Origin: Paenibacillus xylanilyticus
GTDB taxonomy: Bacteria; Bacillota; Bacilli; Paenibacillales; Paenibacillaceae
DNA: 64,000 bases
Assembly: GCF_009664365.1 (NCBI RefSeq)
Contig: NZ_CP044310.1
Span: forward strand, 1,871,001-1,935,000
Reading direction: 5' to 3'
Shown here: in pieces, positions 62,669 to 64,000 of the stretch
Numbering within the stretch: the first letter of the stretch is position 1
Layout: every line of letters begins with the position of its first letter
The notes under the pieces: generated by a model
What the model was told of the DNA's origin: nothing
The model's input: the letters and a program-made list of their open reading frames with translations, nothing else
The model's database searches: none
Program-made: the position numbers and the translations under genes

Positions 62669-63883
62669 ATGAAGATATCTCTGGGCCGACAATCCATTCT
62701 GCTTCTGGGCGTGAATGGATTGTTTGTGTTAGCCGGAGCTTTGTCGGGGACGTTTCTGAATGTATATCTATGGAAGAGTCGTCCGGACTATGCGATGCTG
62801 GGATGGTTTACGGTAAGCCAACAGCTTGCACTTGGATTGACATTCTGGTTAGCCGGTAAATGGGTCAAAGAACATAATAAAATGAGTGCGCTGCGTCTAG
62901 GCACGGCATTGTCTGGCATTTTTTATATGCTTGTTCTGTGGGCTGGACCAAGAGCGGTAGATTGGATATGGCCACTCGGCATATTGCTTGGATGTGCTCT
63001 GGGTCTGTTCTGGATCGCTTTTAATGTGGTGTACTTTGAAGTAACAGACCGGGAGAACCGGGACCTGTTCAATGGATGGGTCGGGTTGTTGGGCTCCATG
63101 ACAGGAATCATTGGTCCCTGGTTCTCGGGATTGATTATCTCGAAGATGGCGGATAATTCGGGTTATCGGCTCATTTTTACCGTGTCACTTGTGATATACG
63201 TGATTGCCGTTGTCTTCAGCTTTTTTTTGAAAAAGAGAAAAGTAAGCGGCACCTACCGCTGGTCGGAACCCTGGCAGCAATTATCAAGATCAGGCAGCGA
63301 GTGGAGACCGCTGGGGCTAGGATTGGCTGCTCAAGGTGTAAGGGAGGGTGTATTCGCCTTTCTAATTGCATTGCTCGTTTATGTAGCTACGGAACAGGAG
63401 TATAAGCTGGGTCAATTCTCATTAATTACATCCGCCGTAGCTTTGGTCAGTTATTGGATGGCGGGCAAGTGGTTTAAACCACATTATAGATCAAAAGGTA
63501 TGTTGACGGGGGCAATTATCTTATTTCTCGTTCTTCTGCCTCTCATCTGGAAGGTAAGCTATGGCACGCTTTTAATTATGGGGGTTGGCTCAGCGCTGGC
63601 CATGCCGTTATACATGCTCCCCATGATTGCGGCAGGATTCGACTTGATGGGCATGAGCGGCGAAAATGTGGAGAAAAGGGTTGAACTTGTCGTTTTAAGG
63701 GAGCTCTGTCTGATGACAGGCCGCCTGGCTGGTCTTGCCGTGTTTATCATTATTGTAATCAATGGCCCTTCGCTTCGTACGTTAACCTGGCTCATCGTGG
63801 TTTTGGGAGTTTTCCCATTGGTCGGCTGGTTCTTTATGCGTAAAATGTTAGTAGGGACGGAGCAGGGGAAGCCATCGTCCTGA
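62669..63883 (+). CDS. MFS transporter
   Basis: A 404-residue major facilitator with about 11-12 spans. N-half: LLLGVNGLFVLAGALSGTFL, the loop GKWVKEHNKMSALRLG (motif A-like), and FWIAFNVVYFEVTDRENRDLFNGW. C-half: LGLAAQGVREGVFAFLIALLV and GVGSALAMPLYMLPMIAAGF. The substrate is unknown. The start at 62669 follows AGGAGGG at 6 nt; an ATG at 62654 is part of the site itself. Ends before a strong bidirectional terminator. Confidence 0.88.
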   Translation: MKISLGRQSILLLGVNGLFVLAGALSGTFLNVYLWKSRPDYAMLGWFTVSQQLALGLTFWLAGKWVKEHNKMSALRLGTALSGIFYMLVLWAGPRAVDWIWPLGILLGCALGLFWIAFNVVYFEVTDRENRDLFNGWVGLLGSMTGIIGPWFSGLIISKMADNSGYRLIFTVSLVIYVIAVVFSFFLKKRKVSGTYRWSEPWQQLSRSGSEWRPLGLGLAAQGVREGVFAFLIALLVYVATEQEYKLGQFSLITSAVALVSYWMAGKWFKPHYRSKGMLTGAIILFLVLLPLIWKVSYGTLLIMGVGSALAMPLYMLPMIAAGFDLMGMSGENVEKRVELVVLRELCLMTGRLAGLAVFIIIVINGPSLRTLTWLIVVLGVFPLVGWFFMRKMLVGTEQGKPSS

Positions 63884-63901
63884 TCCGTTTGGTCACAACC
63901 A

Positions 63902-63948
63902 AAAAAAAGGTGCAGAATCAGGAAACCCACTCCTGATCTGCACCTTTT
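63902..63948. terminator. Bidirectional terminator
   Basis: AAAAAGGTGCAGA-TCAGGA pairs with TCCTGA-TCTGCACCTTTTT, with A-run and T-run on both flanks. Confidence 0.92.
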
Positions 63949-63970
63949 TCTATTTTACACGGGGGAAGGT

Positions 63971-64000
63971 TTAGTGGTTCTGGTCAGAGAGAACAGTTCC
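63971..64000 (-). CDS. Possible 3' end of a minus-strand gene
   Basis: On the minus strand the last 30 bases read in frame as GTVLSDQNH followed by TAA. It would converge with the MFS gene on the bidirectional terminator, which makes a gene here likely. Nine residues do not allow a family call. Confidence 0.3.
   Translation of the reverse strand, partial: GTVLSDQNH

Overview
The window looks like chromosomal DNA from a low-to-mid GC Gram-positive spore-former, most probably a Paenibacillus. Reasons: strong GGAGG-type ribosome binding sites throughout, frequent GTG/TTG starts, T-box leaders, an L20-type leader ahead of infC-rpmI-rplT, PerR- and PurBox-like operators, YtqA/YtqB, PheST and MutS2 in Bacillales-like order, and a sugar transporter lacking its own ATPase beside a membrane-anchored AraC regulator. 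The genus assignment is inference from gene content. I see no insertion sequence, prophage or CRISPR array; this is ordinary core chromosome with some unusual genes and rich RNA-level control.

Layout. 1-1.5 kb: end of a GNAT gene, a cupin, a micro-membrane protein and a NUDIX hydrolase in overlapping order, then tRNA-Pro(GGG). 2-6.3 kb: odhAB (2-oxoglutarate dehydrogenase E1/E2) behind a possible cre-controlled promoter. 6.3-10.1 kb (minus strand): a serine lipase-like hydrolase, manA, and the ytqA/ytqB pair. 10.4-11.5 kb: a small conserved-looking protein and trmB. 11.6-17.7 kb: an AraC-type sensor/regulator divergent from a two-permease plus binding-lipoprotein sugar importer. 17.8-21.5 kb: a UgtP-like glycolipid glycosyltransferase, a PAP2 phosphatase and a membrane GT2 enzyme. 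21.5-23 kb: infC-rpmI-rplT. 23-28.5 kb: a nucleoside-type BMP/ABC importer. 28.7-29.5 kb: a Gly/Pro/Tyr-rich protein and a GNAT enzyme. 29.7-37.8 kb: branched-chain amino acid genes ilvB-ilvH-ilvC-leuA behind a leucine T-box, then an opposite-strand aldo/keto reductase, then leuB. 38-48 kb: a PerR-box-linked peroxiredoxin, a zinc-ribbon-like protein, a sporulation-kinase-like histidine kinase, a MoxR/DUF58/membrane protein trio, an HMGL-like aldolase, and a c-di-GMP phosphodiesterase with a degenerate GGDEF site. 48.1-50.8 kb: tRNA-Pro(TGG), tRNA-Gly(TCC), and an ABC-F ATPase behind a long attenuator-like leader. 50.8-61.9 kb: Phe T-box, pheS-pheT, a very large ZapA/coiled-coil fusion, a stand-alone CuA lipoprotein, a YvlD-like membrane protein, mutS2, a DUF350 protein and a 26-residue microprotein. 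62-64 kb: a zinc-ribbon protein, an MFS transporter, and possibly the tail of a minus-strand gene.

The most striking item is the gene at 54899-57706. Its N-terminus matches the small divisome protein ZapA and sits directly after pheST, where Bacillales carry zapA, but it continues for about 850 residues of coiled coil. Next most interesting are the leader of the ABC-F gene, the hairpins bracketing ilvC, the stand-alone CuA lipoprotein and the PurBox pair ahead of the nucleoside importer.
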